64,000 nt of DNA from Pseudoselenomonas ruminantium (lineage in GTDB: Bacteria > Bacillota > Negativicutes > Selenomonadales > Selenomonadaceae): contig SVBX01000011.1 of assembly GCA_015058655.1 (NCBI GenBank), forward strand, positions 1-64,000, given 5' to 3'. The notes beneath the pieces were generated by a model. The model saw only the letters and a program-made list of their open reading frames with translations, had not been told where the DNA came from and did no database searches. Made by a program: the position numbers and the translations under genes. Below, in pieces: positions 21,817 through 31,474 of this stretch (positions are counted from its first letter, which is position 1; each line of letters opens with the position of its first letter).

Positions 21817-21845
21817 TAGGCAGGGACGCAAAAAGATGGTATACT
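21817..21845 (+). promoter_or_regulatory. Internal promoter before rpmJ-rplQ
   Basis: TAGGCA (21817-21822), 17-base spacer, TATACT (21840-21845). It would transcribe the structured element at 21873-22022 and then rpmJ-rpsM-rpsK-rpsD-rpoA-rplQ. The -10 is good and the -35 is moderate. A T8/A8 hairpin-like stretch just upstream (21790-21816) may end infA transcripts. Confidence 0.6.
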
Positions 21846-21872
21846 CGAGAAATGACAGACTGACGATAAGGA

Positions 21873-22022
21873 ACTGTGAAGAAATAAATTTCAGGTTATC
21901 ACGCAGGAGGAATTTTCCTGGATGAGGCAGAGGAGTGCGGCATAGCGGCGCTATGCCAAGCGACGATAACGAAGTACAGGGAAATTTAGACGAGTGAGAG
22001 TTGAAATTTATTGATGAACAGT
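21873..22022 (+). repeat. 150-bp palindromic structured element in the alpha-operon leader
   Basis: The outer ends are imperfect inverted repeats: ACTGT with ACAGT, and AATAAATTTCA (21883-21893) with TGAAATTTATT (22002-22012). Inside is the hairpin GGCATAGC/GCTATGCC (21939-21957). There are also two interleaved pairings, GTTATC (21895-21900) with GATAAC (21965-21970), and AATTTTCCTG (21911-21920) with CAGGGAAATT (21977-21986). Their order 1-2-1'-2' would make a pseudoknot. The central hairpin resembles that of the 162-bp MITE at 35699-35860. It may be a mobile-element relic or a leader RNA. Confidence 0.6.
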
Positions 22023-22049
22023 GACTACAGGAAAAGGAGGCATACTTTA

Positions 22050-22163
22050 ATGAAGGTTAAGCCGTCAGTGAAGCGTATCTGTGAGAAATGCAAGATCATC
22101 AAGCGCAAGGGCCGTGTCATGGTCATCTGCGAGAATCCTAAGCATAAACAGAGACAAGGTTGA
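22050..22163 (+). CDS. rpmJ: 50S ribosomal protein L36
   Basis: 37 residues: [20 protein letters not shown] then [17 protein letters not shown]. Three cysteines and one histidine form the zinc ribbon, so this is the zinc-containing form. AAAAGGAGG lies 9 bases before the ATG. Confidence 0.97.
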   Translation: MKVKPSVKRICEKCKIIKRKGRVMVICENPKHKQRQG

Positions 22164-22193
22164 TTATTTGATTTATAAGGAGGTGCTTTATTA

Positions 22194-22565
22194 ATGGCAC
22201 GTATTGCCGGTGTAGATTTGCCCCGTGACAAGAGAATTGAAATTGCTTTGACTTACATCTATGGTATTGGCCTCACGACTTCCCAGAAGTTGCTCGCCAT
22301 GACTGGCGTTAACGCTGATACCCGTACTCGTGACCTCACGGAGGACGAAGTGGTTAAGCTTCGTGATGCTATCGATAAGAACGTGGTGGTTGAAGGTGAC
22401 CTTCGCCGCGAGCGTCAGATGGACATCAAGAGACTCGTTGATATCGGCTGCTACCGTGGCCGCCGCCACCGTCTCGGCCTTCCTGTCCGTGGACAGAACA
22501 CCAAAAACAATGCCCGCACCCGTAAAGGCCCGAAAAAGGCCGTTGCAGGCAAGAAGAAAGACTAA
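22194..22565 (+). CDS. rpsM: 30S ribosomal protein S13
   Basis: 123 residues. S13 forms head bridges to the 50S and touches P-site tRNA with its basic tail ([18 protein letters not shown]). [20 protein letters not shown] at the start and [20 protein letters not shown] near the end are diagnostic. Confidence 0.98.
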   Translation: MARIAGVDLPRDKRIEIALTYIYGIGLTTSQKLLAMTGVNADTRTRDLTEDEVVKLRDAIDKNVVVEGDLRRERQMDIKRLVDIGCYRGRRHRLGLPVRGQNTKNNARTRKGPKKAVAGKKKD

Positions 22566-22582
22566 TGAAGGAGGGTTAACTG

Positions 22583-22975
22583 GTGGCAGTTAAGAAAGCA
22601 GTCCGCACGAAGAAAAAAGTTCGCAAGAACGTCGAATATGGCGTAGCGCACATCAGCTCTACGTTCAACAACACCATTGTCACGCTCACTGACAGGAGCG
22701 GCAATGCACTTTCCTGGGCAAGCGCTGGCGGCCTCGGTTTCCGTGGTTCCCGCAAGAGCACTCCGTTCGCTGCTCAGATGGCAGCCGAGACGGCAGCCAA
22801 GGCAGCTATGGAGCACGGCCTGAAGCAGGTCGAGGTCTATGTGAAGGGCCCCGGTGCCGGCCGTGAGGCAGCAATCCGTTCCCTGCAGGCTACGGGTCTT
22901 GAGGTCAGCATGATCAAGGATGTTACCCCAATCCCGCACAACGGTTGCCGTCCGCCGAAGCGTAGAAGAGTTTAA
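22583..22975 (+). CDS. rpsK: 30S ribosomal protein S11
   Basis: 130 residues, platform protein near the E site: [38 protein letters not shown] and [21 protein letters not shown] start after AAGGAGGG. Confidence 0.98.
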   Translation: MAVKKAVRTKKKVRKNVEYGVAHISSTFNNTIVTLTDRSGNALSWASAGGLGFRGSRKSTPFAAQMAAETAAKAAMEHGLKQVEVYVKGPGAGREAAIRSLQATGLEVSMIKDVTPIPHNGCRPPKRRRV

Positions 22976-22994
22976 TAGGAGGTGCATTTTTCTA

Positions 22995-23588
22995 ATGGCA
23001 ATTGATAGAGTTCCAGCCATTAAGCGTTGCCGTGCCCTCGGCCTCGAGCCCGCGGTAATCGGCCGTTCCAAGGAATCCAAGCGTCAGCCGCGCCGTACCA
23101 ACCGCAAGGTGTCTGAGTATGGCCTCCAGCTGAAGGAGAAGCAGAAAGCAAAGTTCATCTACGGTGTGCTGGAGAAGCAGTTCCGTGGATATTACGATAA
23201 GGCAAAGAAGATGCAGGGCGTTACCGGTGAGAACCTCCTCGGTCTCCTGGAGCGTCGCCTGGACAATGTGGTCTTCCGCCTTGGCCTCGCCAACACCCGT
23301 CGCCAGGCTCGTCAGCTGGTGAACCACGGTCACTTCACTGTGAACGGCAAGCGCGTGGATATTCCCTCCGCTCTGGTTTCCGTTGGCGATGTCATCGCTG
23401 TGTCCGAAAAGAGCCAGCAGGGCGCCTTCTTCAAGGAGCTCAAGGAGAGCAGCAACCATCTGTCCGCTCCTGCATGGCTCGAGGCTGACCAGGCTGGTCT
23501 CACCGGCAAGGTCACCCGTTTCCCGAACCGTGACGAGATCGATGTTCCTGTCAATGAGCAGGCTATCGTCGAGTTGTACTCCAAATAA
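22995..23588 (+). CDS. rpsD: 30S ribosomal protein S4
   Basis: 197 residues; primary binder of the 16S 5' domain and, in many bacteria, autoregulator of the alpha operon. The N-terminal domain lacks the CxxC zinc pairs found in the other S4 class. The S4 RNA-binding domain is at about 90-150 ([20 protein letters not shown], then [17 protein letters not shown]). The ATG at 22995 follows AGGAGGTG; the longer open frame from 22920 overlaps rpsK and is not conserved. Confidence 0.97.
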   Translation: MAIDRVPAIKRCRALGLEPAVIGRSKESKRQPRRTNRKVSEYGLQLKEKQKAKFIYGVLEKQFRGYYDKAKKMQGVTGENLLGLLERRLDNVVFRLGLANTRRQARQLVNHGHFTVNGKRVDIPSALVSVGDVIAVSEKSQQGAFFKELKESSNHLSAPAWLEADQAGLTGKVTRFPNRDEIDVPVNEQAIVELYSK

Positions 23589-23644
23589 TGATCTTTTGTG
23601 CCTTTGCGCATAGCGTTATTGTTATTTGAGGAGGTTACTTCAAG

Positions 23645-24604
23645 ATGATTGACATCGAGAAACCAAAGATTGAAATTGCGGAGATCAGTGAGGATAACCG
23701 CTACGGCAAATTCATCTGTGAGCCTTTGGAGCGTGGCTACGGCACCACCTTTGGCAACAGCCTGCGCCGTATGCTCCTGTCCTCGCTGGAGGGTGCTGCA
23801 ATTACCTCCATCAGAATCGATGGTGTGCTCCATGAGTTCTCCACCATCCCCGGAGTACGCGACGATGTGACCAACATCGTGCTGAACCTGAAGCAGCTCT
23901 GCCTGAAGATGCAGGGCAGCGAGCCTCGTACCATCCGCATCGATGTGGAAGGGGAGAAAGAGGTCACCGGTGCCGATGTCATTTGCGACGAAGACATCGA
24001 GGTCCTCAATCCCGACTTGCACATCGCTACGGTGAACGAGTCCGGCAAGCTCAAGATTGAAATGACCGTTGAGCGCGGCCGTGGATATGCTCCGGCAGAT
24101 AAGAACAAGAAGCCGGATGATGTCATTGGCGTCATTCCCATCGATTCCATTTTCTCCCCGGTGCAGCGCGTGAACTACACGGTGCAGGACACCCGCGTGG
24201 GCAATGTCACGGATTATGACAAGCTCATCCTGGAGGTCTGGACCGACGGTTCCCTGCGCCCTGAGGAAGCTGTCAGCAAGGCTGCCGGCATCCTCGTCAT
24301 GCACCTGAAGCTGTTCCAGAACATGGACGGCCTCACGGAAGAAGAAATCGAGGAGGAAGCATCCTTCCCGGAGGAAGAGGTTGACACTTCTTCCAAGGTC
24401 CTGGAAATGACCATCGAGGATCTTGACCTTTCCGTGCGTTCCTTCAACTGCCTCAAGCGTGCTGATATCAACACGGTGGCAGACCTGGCCGAGAAATCGG
24501 AAGAGGATATGATGAAGGTCCGCAATCTGGGACGCAAGTCCCTGGAGGAAGTCAAGAAGAAGCTCGAAGAGCTGGGACTTTCGCTCAAACAGAACAACGA
24601 CTGA
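23645..24604 (+). CDS. rpoA: RNA polymerase alpha subunit
   Basis: 319 residues. The N-terminal dimer/assembly domain (about 1-230) begins [20 protein letters not shown] and carries [20 protein letters not shown]. An acidic linker ([19 protein letters not shown]) leads to the C-terminal DNA/activator-binding domain with [20 protein letters not shown] and [20 protein letters not shown]. Position between rpsD and rplQ is standard. Confidence 0.98.
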   Translation: MIDIEKPKIEIAEISEDNRYGKFICEPLERGYGTTFGNSLRRMLLSSLEGAAITSIRIDGVLHEFSTIPGVRDDVTNIVLNLKQLCLKMQGSEPRTIRIDVEGEKEVTGADVICDEDIEVLNPDLHIATVNESGKLKIEMTVERGRGYAPADKNKKPDDVIGVIPIDSIFSPVQRVNYTVQDTRVGNVTDYDKLILEVWTDGSLRPEEAVSKAAGILVMHLKLFQNMDGLTEEEIEEEASFPEEEVDTSSKVLEMTIEDLDLSVRSFNCLKRADINTVADLAEKSEEDMMKVRNLGRKSLEEVKKKLEELGLSLKQNND

Positions 24605-24622
24605 TAGGAAAGAGGGAAATAA

Positions 24623-24961
24623 ATGAGACACAGTAAACTTAGCCGTAACGGTGCTGCTCGTAAGGCACTGTTGCGCAGCATTCTCACTTCCTTCTTCAGA
24701 TATGGCCGCATCGAGACGACCCAGGCAAAGGCTCGCGAGCTCAAGAGCCTGGCTGAGAAGCTCATCACCCTCGCTAAGCGCGGTGACCTCAGCGCCCGTC
24801 GTCAGGCTATTGCCAGCCTGTCTGATGAAGATGTAGTAAGGAAGCTGTTCGATGAAATCGCAGGCAAGTACGCAGACCGCCAGGGCGGCTACACCCGCAT
24901 CCTGAAGCTCGGCGTGCGCCGCGGCGATGCTGCTCCCATGTGCATCATCGAATTGGTGTAA
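24623..24961 (+). CDS. rplQ: 50S ribosomal protein L17
   Basis: 112 residues: [20 protein letters not shown], then [20 protein letters not shown] and the C-terminal [20 protein letters not shown]. It is the last gene of the superoperon and is followed by a terminator. No ecf/cbiO transporter genes follow, unlike in many Firmicutes. Confidence 0.98.
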   Translation: MRHSKLSRNGAARKALLRSILTSFFRYGRIETTQAKARELKSLAEKLITLAKRGDLSARRQAIASLSDEDVVRKLFDEIAGKYADRQGGYTRILKLGVRRGDAAPMCIIELV

Positions 24962-24979
24962 GCCTAACATAAAGTATGC

Positions 24980-25006
24980 AAACCAGTCCTTTGGGACTGG
25001 TTTTTT
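24980..25006 (+). terminator. Terminator of the ribosomal superoperon
   Basis: AAACCAGTCC/GGACTGGTTT hairpin with a TTTG loop followed by a T-run, 20 bases after the rplQ stop. Confidence 0.93.
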
Positions 25007-25054
25007 GCATTTGCTGGCTGGGGGAAATGGACAGTAATATGGGAGGGGAAAATA

Positions 25055-26536
25055 GTGGCAAATGTATTGAGCGTTTTGGGAAAGGCAACGGATGATGACA
25101 TGCGGAAGCAGGTGGCTATATTCGAAGTTGTCACTGTCAAGAACATAATGGGGACGGAGGGGCTGAAGGTAGCCGAAAAGGCTGCCGGGGTCGTGAATTC
25201 CGTGGGCAGGCTCTTGGGAGCAAAGAACCGCCTGGTGAAAGACTTGAAGCCCCATAGCATTGAGGAGCAGATTGAGGAAAAAATCGAGGAATGCGCCCAC
25301 GACAGCCGGGAGACGCTGGAAGCGGAGCTGAAGGGGCTCCTGGCTGAGAGGCTGGATATGGAGGATGATGCTTCGGATGAGAGCCTTGCCAAGGAACTGG
25401 TGAACCGTGCGGCTGAGCATATGGAAATAGATGAGGTGCTGGCTCCGGCGGAGAAGGCTGATGCTGTGCTCCGGAAATACCAAAACCGCTCGGAAAAGAA
25501 AAAAGGGTGGCAAGCCCTGGCCATGCTCGGAATGTGGCAGCAGATGCTGGGCACTTCGAAAGTGGACGGGGAGGTTTTCTGCCAGCTGATTGCCCTTGCG
25601 GGGGATGCCTATGGCAGGAAGTTTGCCCCGGAGGATGATGATATGCCAGAATGGCTGATCGGCAGGGAGGCTGATACCAGGCAAAGAATCGAGGAAGGGG
25701 ATGCGGCTTATCAGGCAAGGGAAAATGAACTGAAAGAGGCGCGTGCTGCCCGCGAGATGGCAGGGAGGAAACTTCGGGAAGCACAAGGAAGGGAGAACGC
25801 TGCCCGGGCTGAACTGGAAGCTCATAGAAAGCAGATCGAAGGTATACGGGAATGGCTGGAGAACTACGACGACATGAGGGTGAGACAGGAGATCGAGCTT
25901 GGCATACTGGAGGGCCAGCTTGTGTCTGCTGCCAGCGAAGCCAAGAAATCATCCCTCACTATCAACAAGCTGAAGCGAGCGATCTTGCGACAGAAAGAAA
26001 AGCTGGCCAGCCTTCGCGCAGAGCAGGAGTACGACTTGGGGATGCTGGAGAATGCTCCTAAAAGGGATGGGGAAATCCAGCAGCTGATAGCGCAGTCTGA
26101 GGCAGAGAGCGCAAGTGCGCTGGAGTCTTTCCATGAGGCAGAGGATGACTATGGATTTGCACAAGCTGCCAGGGAGGAGGAACGCCGCAGGCGTGCTGAA
26201 AATATTGCTGGGAGCATGAAAGAATGGATAGAGCAGGAGTACAGCGAAATATCTTATGAGCTGGATGGAGTGCTCCTGAATCAGCTGGCCATGACCGACA
26301 ATGAGCATAGGATCGGCGTGGCCAAGGCCATGAAGCAGGTGCTGGATGCCGATGTGCCCAGGGACCTGGGGGATAAGGTCAGCGATGAAACCTTGCGGCT
26401 GCCCATAAGGGAAACGGGGATGGTCCTGGTTTATGAAGCTGATGAAGCCGACAAGGTCACATTCTTGCGATTCACGGATGGAGAAAGCCTGTCAGAGCTG
26501 CAGAGGGAGAAAGAAGAGAAGCAGCAGGAGGCGTAA
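25055..26536 (+). CDS. Coiled-coil protein of unknown function
   Basis: 493 residues, GTG start after GGGAGGGG. No signal peptide or membrane segment. Residues 1-70 look globular (VLSVLGKATDDDMRKQVAIF). Acidic helical stretches follow, then a long heptad-like coiled coil rich in Ala/Glu/Arg (about 205-405). The small C-terminal segment (LRLPIRETGMVLVYEADEAD, then KVTFLRFTDGESL) resembles the last strands of a RelE-like fold, but I cannot confirm this. It is a single gene between the rplQ terminator and the glyQS promoter. I do not recognise the family. The coiled coil suggests a structural or scaffolding role. Confidence 0.75.
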   Translation: MANVLSVLGKATDDDMRKQVAIFEVVTVKNIMGTEGLKVAEKAAGVVNSVGRLLGAKNRLVKDLKPHSIEEQIEEKIEECAHDSRETLEAELKGLLAERLDMEDDASDESLAKELVNRAAEHMEIDEVLAPAEKADAVLRKYQNRSEKKKGWQALAMLGMWQQMLGTSKVDGEVFCQLIALAGDAYGRKFAPEDDDMPEWLIGREADTRQRIEEGDAAYQARENELKEARAAREMAGRKLREAQGRENAARAELEAHRKQIEGIREWLENYDDMRVRQEIELGILEGQLVSAASEAKKSSLTINKLKRAILRQKEKLASLRAEQEYDLGMLENAPKRDGEIQQLIAQSEAESASALESFHEAEDDYGFAQAAREEERRRRAENIAGSMKEWIEQEYSEISYELDGVLLNQLAMTDNEHRIGVAKAMKQVLDADVPRDLGDKVSDETLRLPIRETGMVLVYEADEADKVTFLRFTDGESLSELQREKEEKQQEA

Positions 26537-26542
26537 TTGTGA

Positions 26543-26571
26543 TTGACAGATACTCCCTGATTTGCTAGACT
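26543..26571 (+). promoter_or_regulatory. Promoter of the glyQS T-box operon
   Basis: TTGACA (26543-26548), 17-base spacer, TAGACT (26566-26571), just upstream of the T-box leader. Confidence 0.88.
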
Positions 26572-26579
26572 TGAGAGAG

Positions 26580-26768
26580 CGATGAAAAAGAAGAGTAGCA
26601 CTGATGGCAGCGAGCGGTGATGGTGCGAGACCGCAAGGGTGCGAAGGGCGCTTTGGAGCTTTACAAAATTATAGCTTGAGGTGGGTGCCTTAGGGCGCCA
26701 ATCAGGGTGGAACCGCGGGATTTGAGTCTCGTCCCTGTGACATATAGTTGCAGGGGCGGGGCTTTTTT
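26580..26768 (+). promoter_or_regulatory. Glycine T-box riboswitch
   Basis: The invariant T-box AGGGTGGAACCGCG is at 26704-26717, preceded by a stem I-like region. It is followed by a terminator: GTCTCGTCCCTG (26726-26737) pairs with CAGGGGCGGGGC (26751-26762) ahead of six Ts. Uncharged tRNA-Gly would pair with the T-box bulge and form the antiterminator, allowing glyQS expression. Candidate GGC specifiers occur at 26606-26608 and 26647-26649; I could not choose between them. Confidence 0.93.
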
Positions 26769-26798
26769 GCGTCCCTGCAGACAGAAGGAGTTGTAGAT

Positions 26799-27683
26799 AT
26801 GAAATTTCAGGAAATCATCCTGGCCCTGCAGAAGTTCTGGTCTGAGCAGGGCTGCATCCTGGCCGAGCCCTATGATGTGGAAAAGGGCGCCGGCACCATG
26901 AATCCCTCCACTTTCCTGCGGGTTCTGGGACCTGAGCCTTGGAATGTGGCCTATGTGGAGCCTTCCCGCCGTCCGGCTGACGGCCGCTACGGGGATAACC
27001 CCAACCGCCTTTACCAGCACCATCAGTTCCAGGTCATCATGAAGCCATCCCCGGACAATATCCAGGAGCTTTATCTGGAGAGCCTGGAGCGCCTGGGCAT
27101 CAATCCTGCCGAGCATGATATCCGCTTCGTAGAGGACAACTGGGAATCTCCCACCTTGGGGGCCTGGGGCCTGGGATGGGAAGTCTGGCTGGACGGCATG
27201 GAAATCACCCAGTTCACCTACTTCCAGCAGGTGGGCAGCCAGGATGTGAAGCCTGTGGCTTCCGAGATCACCTATGGCCTGGAGCGTCTGGCTATGTACA
27301 TCCAGGGCGTGGAGAATGTCTATGATATCCAGTGGACTGATGACTATACCTACGGGGATGTGTTCCATCAGAATGAGTATGAGCAGTCCGCTTATGCTTT
27401 CGACCTTTCCGATGAAGACTTGCTCTTCGAGCTCTTTGACAAGTACGAGGCTGAGGCCGTCCGCGTCATCGAGAAGGGCTATGTGCATCCGGCTTATGAC
27501 TATGTGCTGAAGTGCTCCCATACCTTCAACCTGCTGGATGCCCGGGGAGCCATCTCCGTGTCCCAGCGCACCGCCTTCATCGGCCGCGTCCGCAAGCTGG
27601 CCCGCCTCTGCGCCGAGTGCTATCTGAAGCAGCGCGAGGAATTGGGCTATCCTATGCTGAACAGGGGAGGGAAAAAGGCATGA
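26799..27683 (+). CDS. glyQ: Glycyl-tRNA synthetase alpha chain
   Basis: 294 residues, the catalytic class II subunit of the alpha2beta2 enzyme. It opens [19 protein letters not shown] and carries the motif 2/3 regions ([36 protein letters not shown]). The ATG at 26799 follows AAGGAG; an upstream in-frame ATG at 26748 lies inside the terminator stem. It overlaps glyS by 4 bases. Confidence 0.98.
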   Translation: MKFQEIILALQKFWSEQGCILAEPYDVEKGAGTMNPSTFLRVLGPEPWNVAYVEPSRRPADGRYGDNPNRLYQHHQFQVIMKPSPDNIQELYLESLERLGINPAEHDIRFVEDNWESPTLGAWGLGWEVWLDGMEITQFTYFQQVGSQDVKPVASEITYGLERLAMYIQGVENVYDIQWTDDYTYGDVFHQNEYEQSAYAFDLSDEDLLFELFDKYEAEAVRVIEKGYVHPAYDYVLKCSHTFNLLDARGAISVSQRTAFIGRVRKLARLCAECYLKQREELGYPMLNRGGKKA

Positions 27684-29746
27684 GCAAGAACTTACTGTTG
27701 GAAATCGGTACTGAGGAAGTCCCGGCTCATGTGATGCCGGGCATCTTGAAGGAGTTGGGGGAGAAGGCTGAGAAGGCTTTCAAGGAAAATCGCGTGGCTT
27801 TTGAGAGCATCCGCACCATCGGCACTCCCCGCCGCACGGCCCTGCTGGTGCAGGGGCTGGCTGAGAGCCAGGAGGATGTGTCAAGCGAGAACCGCGGCCC
27901 CTCCGTGCAGATTGCCTTCGATGCGGATGGCAATCCCACCAAGGCTGCCCAGGGCTTTGCCCGGGGCCAGAAGATCGACCCCAAGGATCTGGTGGTGAAG
28001 GACGGCTATGTGTACGCCATGGTACATGAGAAGGGCAAGGCTACGGCAGAGCTTCTGCAGTCCATCCTGCCGGAGCTGATTTCCTCCCTGTCTTTCCCCA
28101 ACAATATGCGCTGGCGTGACCTTGATTTCAAGTTCATCCGTCCTCTCAGATGGATTGTAGCTCTCCTCGGCTCTGAGGTCATTCCCTTCGAGGTGGCAGA
28201 GGTGCAGTCTGGCCGGGTAAGCCGTGGCCACCGCTTCCTTTCTCCTACCAGGGACAAGAACGAGGAATTCGAGATTGCCAATGCTGACAGCTACGAGAAG
28301 GCCTGCGAGGAACAGTTCGTCATCGTGGATCAGGAGCGCCGCAAGGCCATGATCCGTGAGCAGATCGAAGCAGTTGCCAAAGAGAACGGCGGCCAGGCGG
28401 AGATTTCCGAGGAACTGCTGGAAGAGGTGCTCTATCTCGTAGAGTATCCCACGGCGCTCTGCGGCAAGTTCGATGAGAAGTACCTGCAGCTGCCCCCGGA
28501 GGCAGTCATCACCCCCATGCGGGACCATCAGCGCTACTTCCCGGTGAAGGACAGCCAGGGCAAGCTCCTGCCGCTCTTCATCACTGTCCGCAACGGCGGC
28601 AAGGAGCATCTGGAGACTGTCCAGCACGGCAATGAGCGCGTGCTGCGGGCCCGCTTGGAGGATGCCCAGTTCTTCTTTGATGAAGATCGCAAGAAGAGCC
28701 TGGAAGAGCATCGCGAGAAGCTGAAGACCGTAGTGTTCCAGCAGGGCCTGGGCAATATGTATGAGAAGTCCGAGCGCCTGGCTGAGCTTTCCGATTTCAT
28801 TGCCGCAGAGCTCAAGGCAGATGAGAAGACTGTCAAGCACGCTCACCGTGCCGCCCTCCTCTGCAAGGCTGACCTGGTCACCGGCATGGTGACGGAGTTC
28901 ACCGAGCTGCAGGGCATCATGGGCCGCGAGTATGCCAAGCTGGATGGCGAGTGCGAGAAGGTGGCCATCGCCATCGACGAGCACTACATGCCCCGCTTCG
29001 CAGGGGACAGCCAGCCCCAGTCCGAGGCCGGTCGCATTGTCAGTGTAGCCGACAAGATCGACACCATCGTGGGCACTTTCTCCCGGGGCAAGATCCCCAC
29101 GGGCTCCCAGGATCCCTTCGCCCTGCGCCGTCAGGCTTTGGGCCTGGTGAACATGATGATTGAGGCCAAATGGCAGCTGAGCCTGGCAAAGGTTGTGGCC
29201 AAGGCCATGGACCTCTACAACCTCACCGATGAGGCTGCCCGGGCCAAGATGCAGCAGGATGTGGCAGATTTCATGCGCCTGCGCCTGAAGAATGTGCTGG
29301 ACGATGTGCGCTACGATGTGGTGGACGCAGTCCTCACGGAGGTGGATGACCTCTACGCCGTCAGCCTCCGTGCCCAGGCTGTGCAGAAATTCGTCTCCGG
29401 CGATGTTGCGGCCCATATTCAGGCCTTCGTCCGTGCTGCCAACCTGGCTGCCAAGGCAGAGCAGGAAGGCTTCGAGGAAAGCCTCTTCCAGGTGGAAGCA
29501 GAGAAGACCCTGGGCCAGGTGTGCAAGGCTACGGCAGGTTCCGTGGAAAGCCTCATTGCCGGTCAGGACTATGTGGGCGCCATCGACGCTCTCACAGAGC
29601 TTACGGCACCCATCGACAAGTTCTTCGAAGATGTCATGGTCATGGACAAGGACGAGGCCATCAGGAACAACCGCCTGGGCCTGCTGAAGTCCATCGATGC
29701 TTTGGTCGGCAGGGTAGCTGACTTCAGCAAGATCGTGCTGGCGTAA
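27680..29746 (+). CDS. glyS: Glycyl-tRNA synthetase beta chain
   Basis: 688 residues; the tRNA-binding subunit. It begins [20 protein letters not shown], contains an HD-like central domain (about 330-480) and a C-terminal anticodon-binding (DALR-like) domain. The ATG at 27680 overlaps the glyQ stop (ATGA), which is why the longer frame from 27512 is rejected. Confidence 0.98.
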   Translation: MSKNLLLEIGTEEVPAHVMPGILKELGEKAEKAFKENRVAFESIRTIGTPRRTALLVQGLAESQEDVSSENRGPSVQIAFDADGNPTKAAQGFARGQKIDPKDLVVKDGYVYAMVHEKGKATAELLQSILPELISSLSFPNNMRWRDLDFKFIRPLRWIVALLGSEVIPFEVAEVQSGRVSRGHRFLSPTRDKNEEFEIANADSYEKACEEQFVIVDQERRKAMIREQIEAVAKENGGQAEISEELLEEVLYLVEYPTALCGKFDEKYLQLPPEAVITPMRDHQRYFPVKDSQGKLLPLFITVRNGGKEHLETVQHGNERVLRARLEDAQFFFDEDRKKSLEEHREKLKTVVFQQGLGNMYEKSERLAELSDFIAAELKADEKTVKHAHRAALLCKADLVTGMVTEFTELQGIMGREYAKLDGECEKVAIAIDEHYMPRFAGDSQPQSEAGRIVSVADKIDTIVGTFSRGKIPTGSQDPFALRRQALGLVNMMIEAKWQLSLAKVVAKAMDLYNLTDEAARAKMQQDVADFMRLRLKNVLDDVRYDVVDAVLTEVDDLYAVSLRAQAVQKFVSGDVAAHIQAFVRAANLAAKAEQEGFEESLFQVEAEKTLGQVCKATAGSVESLIAGQDYVGAIDALTELTAPIDKFFEDVMVMDKDEAIRNNRLGLLKSIDALVGRVADFSKIVLA

Positions 29747-29764
29747 GAGATATATGCGTGGTAG

Positions 29765-29800
29765 ACACCTCTCGGCATTTGTTCTGAGAGGTGTTTTTCT
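29765..29800 (+). terminator. Terminator of glyQS
   Basis: ACACCTCTC (29765-29773) pairs with GAGAGGTGT (29786-29794), followed by TTTTTCTTTT. Confidence 0.93.
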
Positions 29801-29857
29801 TTTGCAACCGGTTCTTGGATAAATATGCAAAGCTCTAAGATAAATATTCAAATATCC

Positions 29858-29886
29858 TTGACAAAAGCAAGCTGTCCACCTATCAT
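29858..29886 (+). promoter_or_regulatory. Promoter of the YjiH-like gene
   Basis: TTGACA (29858-29863), 17-base spacer, TATCAT (29881-29886), 64 bases before the chosen ATG. Confidence 0.8.
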
Positions 29887-29949
29887 GGATAAGTGCTGAA
29901 ATGTGCATTTTATTTGTTAGAATTGTTTAAATTGGCAAGGAGAGTTTCT

Positions 29950-31299
29950 ATGGAGAAGGATTGTCAATCTTCCAATGGAAAAAATTGGAGCAGCGGACTG
30001 AAGTTCGCAGGTTGTTCCCTTTTCGGCCTCATGATGTTCCTTTGTCCCCTGGGGGGAGGGGAAGGCTTCAACACTCCTCTGAGCGTCCTGACGGAAATGC
30101 TGGACAAGTGGATAGGGGCAAACCTTCCCTGGCTGCTGACCTGCCTGGTGGTGACGGCGGCTGTGCTGGCTGCAGGGGGGCTTTTTGTGGAGCCTGCTTC
30201 TCTCAGGCAGCATAAATGGCTGGCGGATTTGGTACATGTATCGAAGGTTTATCTGGTGACCCGCCTGGGAGCGGCAGCTGTGGCCCTGGGGGTATTCTTC
30301 GGCGTGGGGCCTGACTGGATTGTGGGGCCTGATGTAGGGGGCAGCATGATGGGGCTGGGGCAGACCCTTATCGCCTTGGCCATTACCCTTAGCTTTATCC
30401 TGCCCTTTCTGACGGACTGCGGCATCATGGAGTTTATAGGCATCTTGCTGAAGCCCCTGGTACGGCCCCTCTTTCGCGTGCCGGGCAGGGCTTCGGTGGA
30501 TCTCATCGCTTCCTGGCTCTCTTCCTCCAATACGGCAGTGCTGATCACTGCCGGGCAGTATAATGGGGGCTTCTACAGCCGCCGGGAGGCTGCCTGCATC
30601 ATGACTAACTTCTCCCTGGTGTCCATTCCCTTCTGCCTGGTGGTGGCGGAGACCCTGCAGGTGGCAGACCATTTCCTCCTGCTCTATGGTTCTGTCACGG
30701 CCATTGGCCTGCTGCTAGCCGTAATCGGAGTGAGGCTTTATCCTCTGGCGGCGGTGCCCAACGAATACAGGGGCGAGATACGGCTGGCGGAGGAAGTGCC
30801 CCCGGAGGCCACCCTTTTGAAGTGGGCCCTGCGGGCGGCCCTGGAGCGGGCACAGGAATTCAGCTTGCAGAAAGCCTTGAAGCAGGCTGCAGAAATGACC
30901 CTGGGCATCCTTTTTGACCTGATTCCCGTGGTCATTGCCTGGGGCACCTTCGGCTCCATCCTGGTGAATGAAACGGGCATCTTCCACGCCCTGGCTTATC
31001 CCATGGGACTCTATCTGCAGCTCCTGGGGGTAGAAGGGGCCTTCCAGATTGCACCTGCTACCCTGGTGGGCTTCATCGACATGTTCATCCCTGCCCTGAT
31101 TACCAGCACGGAGCTTCCCTACGCCACCCGCTTCGTGGTGGCTGCCTTGTCCCTGGTGCAGATCATCTATCTCACCGAGGTGGGGAGCATCATTGTCAAG
31201 AGCAATGTGGGGCTGGATATGAAGCGGCTTTTCCTCATCTTCATAGAAAGAACCTTGATAGCGCTGCCTTTGATAGTCTTGGTGACCAAATTGCTTTAA
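29950..31299 (+). CDS. YjiH-family membrane protein with nucleoside-recognition Gate domain
   Basis: 449 residues with about ten hydrophobic segments. It has the paired Gate regions of the spore-maturation/nucleoside-transporter-like group (LPFLTDCGIMEFIGILLKPL, SWLSSSNTAVLITAGQYNGG, TLVGFIDMFIPALITSTELP). The ATG at 29950 has AAGGAGAG in front; the longer frame from 29893 would place coding sequence within 10 bases of the promoter -10. It is a single gene bounded by terminators. Family members are predicted transporters; the substrate is unknown. Confidence 0.85.
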   Translation: MEKDCQSSNGKNWSSGLKFAGCSLFGLMMFLCPLGGGEGFNTPLSVLTEMLDKWIGANLPWLLTCLVVTAAVLAAGGLFVEPASLRQHKWLADLVHVSKVYLVTRLGAAAVALGVFFGVGPDWIVGPDVGGSMMGLGQTLIALAITLSFILPFLTDCGIMEFIGILLKPLVRPLFRVPGRASVDLIASWLSSSNTAVLITAGQYNGGFYSRREAACIMTNFSLVSIPFCLVVAETLQVADHFLLLYGSVTAIGLLLAVIGVRLYPLAAVPNEYRGEIRLAEEVPPEATLLKWALRAALERAQEFSLQKALKQAAEMTLGILFDLIPVVIAWGTFGSILVNETGIFHALAYPMGLYLQLLGVEGAFQIAPATLVGFIDMFIPALITSTELPYATRFVVAALSLVQIIYLTEVGSIIVKSNVGLDMKRLFLIFIERTLIALPLIVLVTKLL

Positions 31300-31310
31300 G
31301 CTGCGTTCAT

Positions 31311-31345
31311 ACCGTACCTGCCCTCAGGCAGGTGCGGTTTTCTTT
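31311..31345 (+). terminator. Terminator after the YjiH-like gene
   Basis: ACCGTACCTGCC (31311-31322) pairs with GGCAGGTGCGGT (31327-31338, one T-G), followed by TTTCTTTTT. Confidence 0.93.
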
Positions 31346-31474
31346 TTGCCGTGGCAGGTATTTTGACAGCCCAGGCAGAATAACACAAAGGAAGTATTTT
31401 GCCTATCTGCAAGTGTCTGGGACAATGGATCCTGAATGGATATGGCTAGTGATTAAGACAAGGTGGTATGGACG

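Noticed and set aside
23330-25825. 831-codon minus-strand open frame over rpsD-rpoA-rplQ
   Set aside because: It crosses three certain genes and a terminator on the other strand; no recognisable protein features.
27881-29908. 675-codon minus-strand frame opposite glyS
   Set aside because: Antisense to a certain gene with strong third-position bias.
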